Positions 41,521 through 52,611 are shown, counted from the first letter of the stretch. The stretch is DNA of 64,000 nucleotides from Rhodoferax sp. WC2427 (GCF_040822085.1 NZ_CP162006.1:1240001-1304000), one strand, 5' to 3'. Made by a program: numbers and translations. Notes: a model not told the origin generated them from the letters alone.

Positions 41521-41738
41521 CAGTGGATAGCTGCCGCCACGATGATGCAGATGCCCAGCGACATGGCGGCCACCACCAGGGCCAGCGCCAGGTTCTGCTT
41601 TTCAATGATTTCTTCCCACAGCTTGTAGGGCGTGAGCTTGTCCATCACCACAAAGCACAGCCCAAAAATCGCTACGCCCACCAGCGCGTACACGACGGAG
41701 CCCAAAACCACTTCGGGCCGTAGCCATTCGATAACCAT
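41520..41738 (-). CDS. DUF350 small membrane protein
   Basis: A 72-residue protein with two transmembrane helices (about 11-31 and 47-70) of the DUF350/YjfL family: VVYALVGVAIFGLCFVVMDKLTPYKLWEEI and NLALALVVAAMSLGICIIVAAAIH. AAGGAG precedes the ATG at 41738. One-base overlap with the following gene. The family is repeatedly found with polyamine enzymes and SPFH or PspA-like proteins; the function is unknown. Confidence 0.88.
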   Translation of the reverse strand: MVIEWLRPEVVLGSVVYALVGVAIFGLCFVVMDKLTPYKLWEEIIEKQNLALALVVAAMSLGICIIVAAAIH

Positions 41739-41755
41739 GTTGATCTCCTTGAAAG

Positions 41756-43264
41756 TTATTTGTGTCCGCCACCGCTGGAGAACCCGCCGTACGAGCCTCC
41801 CGAGGTGCGGCCGCTGGATGCACCGGAACTGCAGTTTTCGACGTTCGGGTCGCAGTTGCTGCGCGAACTGAACACCACGACCAACAGCACCACGACCATG
41901 AGGATCCACACCACCGTTTTTGGCGACATGCCGGCAAGGCCCAGGCCCAAGGGGCTGGCGTCGCTGCGTTGGAGCAGGTCTTTCTTGCCCTCCAGCTTGA
42001 AAGCCGTGGCTACCAGGCTGCTGTCGACGGTGCTGCCCACCGACCAGGTGACTTCCTGCGCCGACTGCTCCATGGACAGCAGGCTTTTGCCGCTGGCGAA
42101 GTCGCGGTTGCTGGTTTTCTGGCCGCGCTGCACCTGCCAGTAGAACTCGCCCAGCACGTAGCTGGTCTCGGCGTTGTAGGTGTCCTTGAGCTGGTAGCGG
42201 CTGCCCAGGTAGGTGGCGCTTTGGCCGTTACCGGCCATCTGGGGCGCGCCGGTGGCGGGCTTCACCAGGCTCCAGCCCTCGGTGCTGTCCACCAGAAACA
42301 AAAACCCGCGCTTGGCGTTGAAGAGCAAATACTCCTCCCAGCCAAACTGCTCGTCATCGCCCGGCGCGGTGCCCATGCGGTGCTGAAAGCCCACCACCTG
42401 CCAGTCCACGCCCTGCAGCTTGCCCTGGCTGCCCAGCGGGATCAGCGGCTGCACCGGTTCGTCCTGCGCGGCGTGGCGCAGCTCGCCACCGATGCCGCCG
42501 GTCAGGTCGATCAGGCTGTGGCACGACCCGCAGGTGATGCTCTTGCTGCTGGCCAGCTTGACGGACACGGGCGCGCCGCAGCTGGGGCAGTCGAACTGGC
42601 GGCCCTTCTCGTCTTTGACGGATTCGCTACGCAGGCCGACCAGCTGCAGGTCTTCCAGCCGCACCGCCGTGCCGATGGACAGGCTGGGGGGCTGCGTGCC
42701 GTAGTCCACGCTGAGGACCTCGCCTTCGGCGCTGCGCAGCTCGACCATCGCAAAGGGTTCGCCCAGTGCAGGCAGGTGCGGCAGTTCGCCCTGGGCCGCC
42801 ATCAGCGAGACGGTCTGGTTGGAGGCCACGCTGAAGGTTTTGCCGTTGATGGCCGTGGTGGCCCCCACGAGGAACTGCTCGGCGGCCGGGATCTCGCGCT
42901 GGGCCAGCAGCGGCGTGGTGAAGACGTAGGCGCCGTTGTCTTCGCCCAAGAAGGCGCTGGTGCCATCGGCGCGCACGGCGTGCCATTCGGTCCAGGTGCC
43001 CTCGGCGTACTTGTACTGCAGGCGGCCGACCAGGGTGAAGGCCAGGTTGTTCCAGGTGCCGCTGGCCTGCAGCTGCAGGGGGCTGTGGTCGTCGAACAGC
43101 TCGGCCATCTTGCCGATGCGGGCCAGGGTCTCGCCGTTGCGCACCACCGTGCTCTGGCAGTAGGCGCAGACGGCGTGGCTGGACTGCGCGCTCAGGAAGT
43201 CGACCGGCGCGCCACAGCCAGGGCAGGGCGCGCGGTAGGCGCGTTGGGGGGACGGGGTCGCCAC
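41756..43264 (-). CDS. DUF4178 zinc-ribbon protein
   Basis: 502 residues. Two zinc ribbons (CPGCG...CAYC at 14-36; CPSCG...CGSC near 225-250) alternate with two DUF4178 beta domains (each with TLVGRLQYKY or WQVVGFQHRM-type cores). A single transmembrane helix near 455-475 (TVVWILMVVVLLVVVF) and a Ser/Gly-rich tail follow. Probably faces the cytoplasm. It lies 21 bases after the SPFH gene and 17 bases before DUF350. Function unknown. Confidence 0.85.
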   Translation of the reverse strand: MATPSPQRAYRAPCPGCGAPVDFLSAQSSHAVCAYCQSTVVRNGETLARIGKMAELFDDHSPLQLQASGTWNNLAFTLVGRLQYKYAEGTWTEWHAVRADGTSAFLGEDNGAYVFTTPLLAQREIPAAEQFLVGATTAINGKTFSVASNQTVSLMAAQGELPHLPALGEPFAMVELRSAEGEVLSVDYGTQPPSLSIGTAVRLEDLQLVGLRSESVKDEKGRQFDCPSCGAPVSVKLASSKSITCGSCHSLIDLTGGIGGELRHAAQDEPVQPLIPLGSQGKLQGVDWQVVGFQHRMGTAPGDDEQFGWEEYLLFNAKRGFLFLVDSTEGWSLVKPATGAPQMAGNGQSATYLGSRYQLKDTYNAETSYVLGEFYWQVQRGQKTSNRDFASGKSLLSMEQSAQEVTWSVGSTVDSSLVATAFKLEGKKDLLQRSDASPLGLGLAGMSPKTVVWILMVVVLLVVVFSSRSNCDPNVENCSSGASSGRTSGGSYGGFSSGGGHK

Positions 43265-43285
43265 AGAGATCGAAAGGCGAAAGGC

Positions 43286-44320
43286 TTAAACCAGCTTTTT
43301 CAGCAGTTCCGTCTTCTTGGCATCAAACTCTTCCTGCGTCAGGATGCCCTTGGTCTTGAGCTCGCCCAGCTTCTCCAGCGTGGCCATGACTTCGCCGGGT
43401 TGCATGCCCACGGGGGCTGCGGGGGCCGCAGGGGCGGCGCTGCCCTGCAAACCGGCCTGCAGGTTCTGCGCCAGCACCTGGCCCAGGGCCACGCCCGCGC
43501 CCAGGCCCATGGCATCGCCCGCCACGCCGCCACCGCCACCCGCGCCTTCGGCAAATTTGGGGATGGCCTGCGCCGTCTGGTACTGCATGAACTTGCCCAT
43601 GTCGTTGCCCACCATGCCCATGCCGATTTTCTGGTCCAGCACTTTTTGCAGGTCTTCGGGCAGTGACAGGTTTTGCACCGTCATGCCGTCCAGGTGCAGG
43701 CCGATCTTGGCGAATTCGGGCACCAGCTGGATGGTCAGCGCCTGGGCAAACGCGTGCTGGTTGGCCGCCAGGTCCAGAAACGGGACGCCGCTGCTGGCAA
43801 TGGCGGTGCTGATGTTTTGCAGCACCAGACCGCGCAGCTGGCCGTCCAGATCGGCCACGCCGTACGCGTCGCGGGTGCCGGAGATTTCGGTGTGGAACAG
43901 GGCCGGGTCGGCCACGCGGAAGCTGTAGTTGCCAAAGGCGCGCAGGCGCACCGCACCAAAGTCCTTGTCGCGGATGGTGATGGGCTGGGGCGTGCCCCAT
44001 TTCTGGTCGATCTGCTGGCGGGTGCTGAAGAAGTACACGTCGCTTTTAAAAGGCGACTCGAACAGCTTGTCCCAGTTCTTCAGGTAGGTCAGGACCGGCA
44101 GGGTCTGGGTGGTCAGCTTGTAGGTGCCGGGGCCAAACACGTCGGCCACCTGGCCTTCGTTGATGAAAATCGCCACCTGCGAGGCCCGTACCGTGAGGGA
44201 GGCCCCGTTCTGGATTTCCATGTCGGCCATCGGGAAGCGCCAGGCCAAGGTGCCGTCGCTGTCCTCCGTCCACTGGATGATGTCTATGAACTGTTTGCGG
44301 ATGAAGTCCATCAAGGCCAT
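43286..44320 (-). CDS. SPFH-domain protein with SHOCT tail (YdjI/virion-core-like)
   Basis: 344 residues. The SPFH domain covers about 25-245 (SQVAIFINEGQVADVFGPGTYKLTTQTLPVL, DLDGQLRGLVLQNIS). A glycine-rich stretch follows (265-280), and a C-terminal SHOCT motif (LEKLGELKTKGILTQEEFDAKKTELLKKL) ends the protein. Such proteins scaffold membrane microdomains. First gene of the four-gene operon. AGGAG upstream of the ATG at 44320. Confidence 0.88.
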   Translation of the reverse strand: MALMDFIRKQFIDIIQWTEDSDGTLAWRFPMADMEIQNGASLTVRASQVAIFINEGQVADVFGPGTYKLTTQTLPVLTYLKNWDKLFESPFKSDVYFFSTRQQIDQKWGTPQPITIRDKDFGAVRLRAFGNYSFRVADPALFHTEISGTRDAYGVADLDGQLRGLVLQNISTAIASSGVPFLDLAANQHAFAQALTIQLVPEFAKIGLHLDGMTVQNLSLPEDLQKVLDQKIGMGMVGNDMGKFMQYQTAQAIPKFAEGAGGGGGVAGDAMGLGAGVALGQVLAQNLQAGLQGSAAPAAPAAPVGMQPGEVMATLEKLGELKTKGILTQEEFDAKKTELLKKLV

Positions 44321-44410
44321 GGTGCGCTCCTGTTGCTAACTGGGTCAGGCATGGTATCCGACGCGGCAGGCCACCGTGTGTGCAGTTTGGTGTGTTGGAA
44401 AAGACTCCTT

Positions 44411-44461
44411 ATTTCATAGCTGCTTGTGCTTATTCCATCGGCGCGGGGTGCTGATTTGGCT
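44411..44461. repeat. Dispersed hairpin repeat, copy 10
   Basis: ttcatagctgcttgtgcttattccatcggcgcggggtgctgatttggc; right arm diverged. It separates the hydrolase gene from the SPFH operon. Confidence 0.7.
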
Positions 44462-44469
44462 TGGATTTC

Positions 44470-45291
44470 TTATTTGCCCAGAAACGCCAGCAGGTCGTGC
44501 GTCAGCCGCTCTTTGTGGGTGGCAAACAGGCCGTGCGGTGCGTCTTCGTATTCCAGCAGGGTGGAGGTGCCGATTTCTTGCGCCGTGGGCCGGGCCGAGC
44601 TGGCGATGGGCACGGTGCGGTCTTCGGTGCCGTGGATGATCAGCGTGGGCACCTTGAAGGCGGGCAGGTCGGGGCGGAAGTCGGTGCTGCTGAAGGATTC
44701 CAGGCATTCCAGCGTGGCGCGCAGGCTGGCCTGCATGGCGGTGTTGCGGGCCCAGGCCAGCAGCTCGTCGCTGACCGGTTGGCTGAGGATGCCCACGCCA
44801 AAGAAGTCGTTGAAGAAGTCGGTGTAAAAGCCCGCCCGGTCTTCGCGCAGCGCCTCGGCGATGGAGGCAAACCCGGCCTGCGGTGCGCCCTCGGGGTTGT
44901 CGGGCGTTTGCAGGCGAAACGGCAGCACGGACGACACCAGCGCGGTTTGCACCACGCCCTGGCCGCCGTGGCGCGACATGTAGCGCGCCACCTCACCGCC
45001 GCCCATCGAGAAGCCCACCAGCGTGGTGTTGGCCGCGCCCGCGTAGCGGACCACCGCCGCCAGGTCGTCGGCCAGGGTGTCGTAGTCGTAGCCGCTCCAG
45101 GGCTGGCCCGACCGGCCAAAGCCGCGCCGGTCGTAGGTGATGGCGCGGTAGCCCGCCTCGGCGATTTCCATGGCCTGGTCGTCCCAGCTGTCGGCCGACA
45201 GCGGCCAGCCGTGCAGCAGGATGACCGGGCGGCCCGTGCCCCAGTCCTTGACGTACAGCGGGGTGTTGTCCTGGGTGGTGACGGTGGGCAT
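44470..45291 (-). CDS. Alpha/beta hydrolase (non-heme chloroperoxidase/esterase type)
   Basis: A 273-residue hydrolase of the cofactor-free haloperoxidase/arylesterase group. HGWPLSADSWDDQ oxyanion region, YDRRGFGRS, nucleophile Ser in GFSMGGGE (about 95), acid in HGTEDRTVP and His in DAPHGLF. No signal peptide. Monocistronic between two dispersed repeats. Exact substrate unknown. Proximity to catalase suggests, weakly, a peroxide-related role (perhydrolase). Confidence 0.87.
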   Translation of the reverse strand: MPTVTTQDNTPLYVKDWGTGRPVILLHGWPLSADSWDDQAMEIAEAGYRAITYDRRGFGRSGQPWSGYDYDTLADDLAAVVRYAGAANTTLVGFSMGGGEVARYMSRHGGQGVVQTALVSSVLPFRLQTPDNPEGAPQAGFASIAEALREDRAGFYTDFFNDFFGVGILSQPVSDELLAWARNTAMQASLRATLECLESFSSTDFRPDLPAFKVPTLIIHGTEDRTVPIASSARPTAQEIGTSTLLEYEDAPHGLFATHKERLTHDLLAFLGK

Positions 45292-45318
45292 GGTGCACTC
45301 CTGAGGGTTAGGTACAAA

Positions 45319-45366
45319 ATCGGACTCTGGCGCTTATTCCGTAAGCACAAGAAGCTATCAAAACTG
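45319..45366. repeat. Dispersed hairpin repeat, copy 11
   Basis: ggactctggcgcttattccgtaagcacaagaagctatcaaaac between katE and the hydrolase gene. Confidence 0.75.
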
Positions 45367-45371
45367 TAGTT

Positions 45372-47576
<2,205 letters not shown>

Positions 47577-47597
47577 GCGGAATCCTTGGGTGGGGGC

Positions 47598-47840
47598 TTA
47601 CTTCTTCAGCTTTTGGTAGGCTCGATGGGCTTCGGGACCACGGTCGGTGTCCTGCTGGCCCTGGGTCACATCGCGGTAGGCCTGCTGCACCGTTTTGCTG
47701 GGGATGCCGTCGGTCATGCCGACCGACTGGTCCTGCTCGTGCGGCAGCTTGGGCGTGGCCGAGCTGAGGATGTTGGGCCTGCGCCGGGCCGGGACCGCGG
47801 TGTTGACCGAGCGGACGGCGGGAATGGTTCGTTTGGGCAT
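47598..47840 (-). CDS. Small basic hypothetical protein upstream of katE
   Basis: An 80-residue soluble, basic, probably disordered protein, not recognised by name. Similar short proteins (EQDQSVGMTDGIPSKTVQQAYRDVTQGQQDTDRGPEAH-like) seem to occur in other Burkholderiales. Its stop is 21 bases before the katE ATG, so it is likely co-expressed and stress-related. The ATG at 47840 follows a GAGG-containing stretch. Confidence 0.65.
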   Translation of the reverse strand: MPKRTIPAVRSVNTAVPARRRPNILSSATPKLPHEQDQSVGMTDGIPSKTVQQAYRDVTQGQQDTDRGPEAHRAYQKLKK

Positions 47841-47938
47841 GGTGGAGTGCCTCGCGGAGGTTGCAGTGCCATTACCTTAGGCCGCACCGCGCGGCCCGTC
47901 CGTGCGGTAGGGCACATAGGGAAAATGTCAGACAAATT

Positions 47939-47980
47939 GGCATCCAGCGCCCATCTGATAGGCGTGGGTAGCTATTTATT
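47939..47980. repeat. Dispersed hairpin repeat, copy 12
   Basis: ggcatccagcgcccatctgataggcgtgggtagctatttat; arms partly decayed. Confidence 0.65.
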
Positions 47981-48093
47981 CAGGAGCAAATGTTGCGTGG
48001 CATTTTTGCGCGTTTACGTGTGCCAGCGCACAGACTGCGCCCGGTGCGGGCGATTACCTTGGGGCCTCGTTCCCCTGTTTCCATGGAGATGCC

Positions 48094-48573
48094 ATGCAGC
48101 CTGTTTCTATGCCTTCGCCGGTGTCGTTCGCACCGTATTTCACGGTCTTTGGCGGTGCTGCGCCGGTGTCACCGGGGGTAGACCACCAGTTCATCGCCTT
48201 GCTCGACAGCTTCCGGCCCAGCGGCGGGCTGGCACGGACCCATGAGGTACTGGAGCTGTTCATGCGCCGCGGTGGGCCGGACCTGGCCACCGTGGCGCGC
48301 TGGATGGCGCGGCGCGAGGTGCTGTGCCTGGACTGGCATGCGCAGGGCTGGATGCCGGTGTTCCAGTTCGATATGGTGGAGATGGCACCGCTGCCGCAAC
48401 TGGCACCGGTGCTGGCAGAGCTCAATCCGGTCTACACCCCTTGGGAGATGGCCGCGTGGTTTGCCCAGCCCAACCTTTGGCTGGGCGGCGAGCGCCCCGC
48501 CGAGGTGCTGGTGTCCAACCCTGCAGGCGTGCTTGACGCGGCCCGGGCCGACCGGTTCGTGGCACTGGGCTGA
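48094..48573 (+). CDS. Hypothetical protein with DUF2384-like C-terminus
   Basis: 159 residues. The C-terminal stretch WFAQPNLWLGGERPAEVLVSNPAGVLDAARADRF (about 119-153) matches the toxin-binding DUF2384 domain of Xre/MbcA/ParS antitoxins (W..pn..Lgg..P.e.L). The N-terminal part has FRPSGGLARTHEVLELFMRRGGPDLATVARWMARREV, perhaps a helix-turn-helix-like segment. No RES-domain toxin is adjacent, so it may be a solo or repurposed member. GGAG precedes the ATG by five bases. Confidence 0.65.
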   Translation: MQPVSMPSPVSFAPYFTVFGGAAPVSPGVDHQFIALLDSFRPSGGLARTHEVLELFMRRGGPDLATVARWMARREVLCLDWHAQGWMPVFQFDMVEMAPLPQLAPVLAELNPVYTPWEMAAWFAQPNLWLGGERPAEVLVSNPAGVLDAARADRFVALG

Positions 48574-48681
48574 GCCCCGGCGCAGGCTGTAGGAGAGCAC
48601 CCACACGCACTGTCGGCGGCCACTGATGGTGCGCCGAGACGGTCACCGCCAAGATGGGGCATTGTCCATCCAGGAAACCTC

Positions 48682-49179
48682 ATGCACACCGAACCCCAAG
48701 CCAAGCCCGAGCTCAGCCACATCTGCAGCCTGATCGAATCCATCCCCGTGGCCATGTTGACCACCTTTGACAACCATGGCGCGCTGGTCAGCCAGCCCAT
48801 GGTGCCGCTGGAGATGGATGCCCAAGGCGCACTCTGGTTCTTCACCGACCTGCGCTCTGAAAAAATGGAGCATTTGCAGGTGGTCAACCTCAGCTTCAGC
48901 GATACCGAGCGCTCCACCTACGTGTCGATTTCCGGCCGGGGCGAGATCCATGACGACCGCGAAGAGCTCGAACGGCTGTGGACCCCGCTGGCCCGGCCGT
49001 GGTTTCCCGACGGTGTGGAATCCACCCATCTGGGCCTGTTGAAAATTGTGCCGCACGCAGCCGAGTACTGGGACGTGCCGCACGGCCGCATGGTGCGCCT
49101 GGCGGCCATGGCCGCGTCTGCCGTGGTGGGTCGCCCGGTGGCCCTGGGAGAGCACCAGACGCTGACCGACCTGTCTTAG
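48682..49179 (+). CDS. Pyridoxamine-phosphate-oxidase-like general stress protein
   Basis: A 165-residue split-barrel flavin-binding protein like general stress protein 26. AMLTTFDNHGALVSQPMVPLEMDAQGALWFFTD (about 24-56) and VNLSFSDTERSTYVSISGRGEI are the family's first strands; the C-terminus holds WPDV-type residues (YWDVPHGRMVRL). The reaction is unknown; members bind FMN or FAD. ATG at 48682 with AGGAAA upstream. Followed 31 bases later by an AsmA gene. Confidence 0.88.
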   Translation: MHTEPQAKPELSHICSLIESIPVAMLTTFDNHGALVSQPMVPLEMDAQGALWFFTDLRSEKMEHLQVVNLSFSDTERSTYVSISGRGEIHDDREELERLWTPLARPWFPDGVESTHLGLLKIVPHAAEYWDVPHGRMVRLAAMAASAVVGRPVALGEHQTLTDLS

Positions 49180-49210
49180 CACCCCCTCAGCACCCCGTTA
49201 CCATGCCTTT

Positions 49211-51244
49211 ATGAATACAACTGTGATACGAACCGGCTCCCGATGGCGTGTGGGCCTGGTGGCGGTGCTGCTGTGCGGTGCAGGCGGGGTGGCGGTGGGT
49301 GAATGGCTGGGCTGGCCGTTTCTGGCCGCTCCGCTGCAAAATTTTCTGTCGGACAAGCTCGACCGCAAGGTGCGCTTTGCCGACGAGGGTGCCGCCGCCA
49401 CCGGTTTTGCGGTGCGCTTCCTTGGTGGCATCCGCCTGCAAGCCCCGCTGCTGCAGATCGCCGCCCCGGCCTGGAGCACCGCGCCGTACATGCTGCGGGC
49501 CGAAGACGTGGCGCTGGAGCTGGGCTACAGCGACCTGTGGCGCGCCTACCAGGGCGAGCCGGTCCGCATCCACAGCCTGCAGGCCCGCACGCTGGACGGC
49601 AACATCGAGCGCATGGCCGATGGCCGGGCCTCCTGGCAATTCGGCAAGACCCCCCCTGCGGCCCAGCCCGACAGCCCGACACGCCTGCCGCAGTTCGGCA
49701 CGCTGCGCGTCACCAACGGCTTGGTGCACTACACCGACGCGCCCTTGTCGGTCCTGATGGACGCCACGCTGTCGCTGCTGCCTGGCAGCGTAGCCGCCGA
49801 CGGGCAGACCACCAGCCTGGTCAAGGTCGAGGCCAAGGGCCGCTACCGCAAGCAGCCGCTGAAGATCGTGCTGTCCTCGTCGGCGGTGCTGCCGTCGGAA
49901 GGGGGCAACACCTCGGTGCTGCCGGTGGTGGTGAACCTGAACGCCACCGTGGGCCGCGCGCAGCTGGACTTCAATGGCATGGCCCCCGACGCCCTGAAGC
50001 CGCAAGATTTCAGCGGCCGTTTCAGCCTCAATGGGCCGTCGCTGGCGGCGGTGGGCGACCCGCTGGGGGTGACCCTGCCCACCACCGAGGCCTTCAAAAC
50101 CAACGGTACGCTGGTCAAGACCGGCAGCCGCTGGCAGGTGGTGGTGAACGATGCCACCGTGGGTGCCAGCCGCCTGCACGGTGCCTTCCGTTACGAATCG
50201 GCGGGCCGTGTGCCCATGCTGTCGGGCAAGCTGGGCGGTAGCCGCCTGTTGCTGGCCGATCTGGGGCCGGTGGTGGGTACCACGGCCACCGAGATGGCCG
50301 ATACCGCCACCCCGGTGGCCAACAACGCCCGCGCCAAGGGCCGGGTGCTGCCCGACCGCCCGTTTGACCTGCCTTCCCTGCGCGCCATGAACGCCAACGT
50401 GCTCATCGACATTGGCGAGGTGAACCTGAACACCAGCTACCTGGAGCCCTTGCAGCCCTTGGCGGTGCACCTGGAGCTGGACGGTGGCGTGCTGCGCCTG
50501 CACGACCTGGTGGCGCGCACGGCCCAGGGCCAGTTGCGCGGCGATCTGGCGCTGGATGGCCGGGGCGAGAAGGCCCTGTGGACCGCCGATCTGCGCTGGG
50601 ACGGGGTGCGGCTGGAGCGCTGGATCAAGGTTGCCCGTGCCGACGGGGCCCCGCCGTATGTGTCAGGCCAGTTGTATGGCCAGGCCAAGCTGGCAGGGCA
50701 GGGCCGGTCCACCGCGCAGATTCTGGCCAGCCTGCAGGGCACGGCCCGCACCACTTTGCGCAACGGCACGGTGTCGCACCTGGGGGTAGAACTGGCCGGG
50801 CTGGACATCGCCCAGAGCCTGGGCATGCTGGTCAAGGGCGACGATGCCCTGCCGGTACGGTGCGCGGTGGCCGATCTGGTGGCCAAGGACGGCAACTTTC
50901 GCCCCAAGGTAATGGTGGTGGATACGACCGACTCGGCGGTGTGGGTCGACGGTTCGCTGTCGCTGGCCACCGAGGCGTTGGATCTGCGCGCGGTGGTGGT
51001 ACCCAAGGACTTCAGCCCGCTGAGCGTGCGCACGCCGATCCGGGTGCAGGGCACGTTCAGCCAACCGCAGGTGTCGCTGGAAAAAGAGCCCCTGGCCAAA
51101 AAGGCCGCCGCCTCGCTGCTGCTGGCCTTGGTGAACCCGCTCGCCGCCGTGATCCCCTGGGTCGACCTGGGCGATGCCGATGCCGCCAAGCGGGGCGCAT
51201 CCGGCTGTGCGGCCTTGACGCAGCGGTCCACAGGCCAAAAATAA
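49211..51244 (+). CDS. AsmA-family protein
   Basis: A 677-residue envelope protein with one N-terminal transmembrane helix (about 12-32) followed by a long beta-rich periplasmic part. The C-terminal AsmA_2-like region reads GQGRSTAQILASLQGTARTTLRNGTVSHLGVELAGLDIAQSLGMLVKGDDALPVRCAVADLVAKDG-type sequence (about 490-560) and VRTPIRVQGTFSQPQVSLE. AsmA-like proteins are bridge-like lipid-transfer candidates between the two membranes. Followed by a dispersed repeat. Confidence 0.88.
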   Translation: MNTTVIRTGSRWRVGLVAVLLCGAGGVAVGEWLGWPFLAAPLQNFLSDKLDRKVRFADEGAAATGFAVRFLGGIRLQAPLLQIAAPAWSTAPYMLRAEDVALELGYSDLWRAYQGEPVRIHSLQARTLDGNIERMADGRASWQFGKTPPAAQPDSPTRLPQFGTLRVTNGLVHYTDAPLSVLMDATLSLLPGSVAADGQTTSLVKVEAKGRYRKQPLKIVLSSSAVLPSEGGNTSVLPVVVNLNATVGRAQLDFNGMAPDALKPQDFSGRFSLNGPSLAAVGDPLGVTLPTTEAFKTNGTLVKTGSRWQVVVNDATVGASRLHGAFRYESAGRVPMLSGKLGGSRLLLADLGPVVGTTATEMADTATPVANNARAKGRVLPDRPFDLPSLRAMNANVLIDIGEVNLNTSYLEPLQPLAVHLELDGGVLRLHDLVARTAQGQLRGDLALDGRGEKALWTADLRWDGVRLERWIKVARADGAPPYVSGQLYGQAKLAGQGRSTAQILASLQGTARTTLRNGTVSHLGVELAGLDIAQSLGMLVKGDDALPVRCAVADLVAKDGNFRPKVMVVDTTDSAVWVDGSLSLATEALDLRAVVVPKDFSPLSVRTPIRVQGTFSQPQVSLEKEPLAKKAAASLLLALVNPLAAVIPWVDLGDADAAKRGASGCAALTQRSTGQK

Positions 51245-51252
51245 AGTTTAAG

Positions 51253-51310
51253 CCTTTTGGGCCTCTCACGCCCATGCAATGGGCGTGAGCAGCTATTAAA
51301 AAAATAGCTG
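51253..51310. repeat. Dispersed hairpin repeat, copy 13, perfect 9-bp stem
   Basis: CACGCCCAT, loop GCA, ATGGGCGTG, then agcagctattaaaaaaatagct. Lies between convergent asmA-like and crp-like genes and could terminate both. Confidence 0.85.
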
Positions 51311-51311
51311 G

Positions 51312-52049
51312 CTAAATGAGCGGGCGCGGCTGCGGCTTGCCGTCGCCATACACATCGGCCAGCCGGGACAGGGCTTTGGCGTCCCGCAGGTACAGGGTGC
51401 CGTTTTCAATGTGGTGCAGGCCCCGGCGCTCCAGTTTTCGCAGGGTCTTGTTGGTGTGCACCAGGGACAGCCCCAGGCCGTCGGCGATGTGCTGTTGGGT
51501 CAACGGAAACGGTACGCCCGCCTTTCCCCCATGGGGCTGCAGTGCGGCGGCGCGTTTGAACAAGATGATCAGCAGCATGGCGATGCGCTCCTCGGCGCTG
51601 CGCCGCCCCACGGACAGCAGGGTGTCGTCCACCATCGACTCCTCGTGCGCGGTCAGCCAGGTGATGTTGAAGCCCATGGTGGGCGACTGGCGGTGCAGCT
51701 CCCACAGGGCATCGCGCTGGAACACACACAGCTGCGCGTCGGTGAGCATTTGCACGCCGTGGGCCGAGGCATCGCCCATCTTCTGCTGCACGCCGATGAA
51801 GTCGCCCGCCAGCAAAAACGTCAAAATCTGCCGCCGTCCGTCGCTCAGCGTCTTGTAGCGAAAGGCCCAGCCGCTGCGCAAGGTGTACAGCGGGGCGTCG
51901 GCCTGCCCCTCGTAGATCAGGGTTTCGCCCGCCCGCAGATGGACTTCGCGGCGCTTGAGCGACTGCACCAGCGCCAGCTCGTCGCCGTTGTGCTCGATAA
52001 ACAAGGGAAGCGACCGCAGCGGGCACTCGCTGCACCGGACTTCTTCCAT
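51312..52049 (-). CDS. Crp/Fnr-family transcription regulator
   Basis: A 245-residue regulator. The N-terminal CSECPLR has only a Cys pair, too few ligands for an Fnr iron-sulphur cluster. The cyclic-nucleotide-binding-like barrel is at about 30-140 (RAGETLIYEGQADAPLYTLRSGWAFRYKT), and a winged HTH at 160-230 (FPLTQQHIADGLGLSLVHTNKTLRKLERRGL). Effector unknown. Divergent from a small gene and from DUF3309 and sorbosone-dehydrogenase genes, which it may control. AAGA-TATG-TCTT in its upstream region is a weak candidate site. Confidence 0.88.
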   Translation of the reverse strand: MEEVRCSECPLRSLPLFIEHNGDELALVQSLKRREVHLRAGETLIYEGQADAPLYTLRSGWAFRYKTLSDGRRQILTFLLAGDFIGVQQKMGDASAHGVQMLTDAQLCVFQRDALWELHRQSPTMGFNITWLTAHEESMVDDTLLSVGRRSAEERIAMLLIILFKRAAALQPHGGKAGVPFPLTQQHIADGLGLSLVHTNKTLRKLERRGLHHIENGTLYLRDAKALSRLADVYGDGKPQPRPLI

Positions 52050-52160
52050 GGCGATTCCTTTTTTGGGGTGGGCCGTAGAGGTAATAAAGATATGTCTTTT
52101 TACACTTTGTCTAGGTGTTAATGCCCATACAGTCCAGTTTTAGACTTATTTCACGTTTGT

Positions 52161-52370
52161 ATGCACGCATCTTATCCACCGATCTCCCTGCCCGATGCGG
52201 CCGACCGGCTGGCGTTGGAAGACTGGGATGTTTTGTTTGAGGCGGTGTTGACGCGCCTGCGTGACACCGTGGTACGTGACGCCTCGGGCCACCCCGTGTG
52301 CCCCGTGGTGTTGGAGTGTGTAGACACCCTGGAACGATTACGGAGGTCGCACCCCGGCTATGTGCGCTAG
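52161..52370 (+). CDS. Small hypothetical protein
   Basis: A 69-residue acidic soluble protein, not recognised. MHASYPPISLPDAADRLALEDWDVLFEAVLTRLR looks helical, and CPVVLECVDTLERLRRSHPGYVR ends the protein. The frame is protein-like and sits alone between the divergent Crp-like gene and the DUF3309 gene. No strong ribosome site, so the call is tentative. Confidence 0.5.
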   Translation: MHASYPPISLPDAADRLALEDWDVLFEAVLTRLRDTVVRDASGHPVCPVVLECVDTLERLRRSHPGYVR

Positions 52371-52451
52371 CGCACGGTAAACCCGACGGCCAAGCCCTAG
52401 ATTGCGGGTATGCAGCGACCGCTGCTGTCTATCCACTACAAGGGAGTTCCC

Positions 52452-52610
52452 ATGAGTCTAACCACCATAATCTTGGTCGTTTTAGTTTTAATGTTGATCG
52501 GCGTGCTGCCGACCTGGTCGCACAGCAGCAGCTGGGGGTACGGCCCCAGCGGCGGCCTGGGGCTGGTGGTGGTGATTGTGATCGTGCTGCTGTTGATGGG
52601 CAGGATCTAA
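52452..52610 (+). CDS. DUF3309 small membrane protein
   Basis: A 52-residue protein: [20 protein letters not shown], a [14 protein letters not shown] loop, and a second hydrophobic stretch [17 protein letters not shown]. This is the compact DUF3309 pattern, common in bacterial stress clusters. AAGGGAG-like ribosome site upstream of the ATG at 52452. The sorbosone-dehydrogenase-like gene starts one base after its stop, so the two are coupled. Confidence 0.85.
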   Translation: MSLTTIILVVLVLMLIGVLPTWSHSSSWGYGPSGGLGLVVVIVIVLLLMGRI

Positions 52611-52611
52611 C

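Noticed and set aside
41762..43666. 634-residue plus-strand frame across the DUF4178 and SPFH genes
   Set aside because: Crosses two real genes and an intergenic gap, with low-complexity Ala/Gly/His composition.
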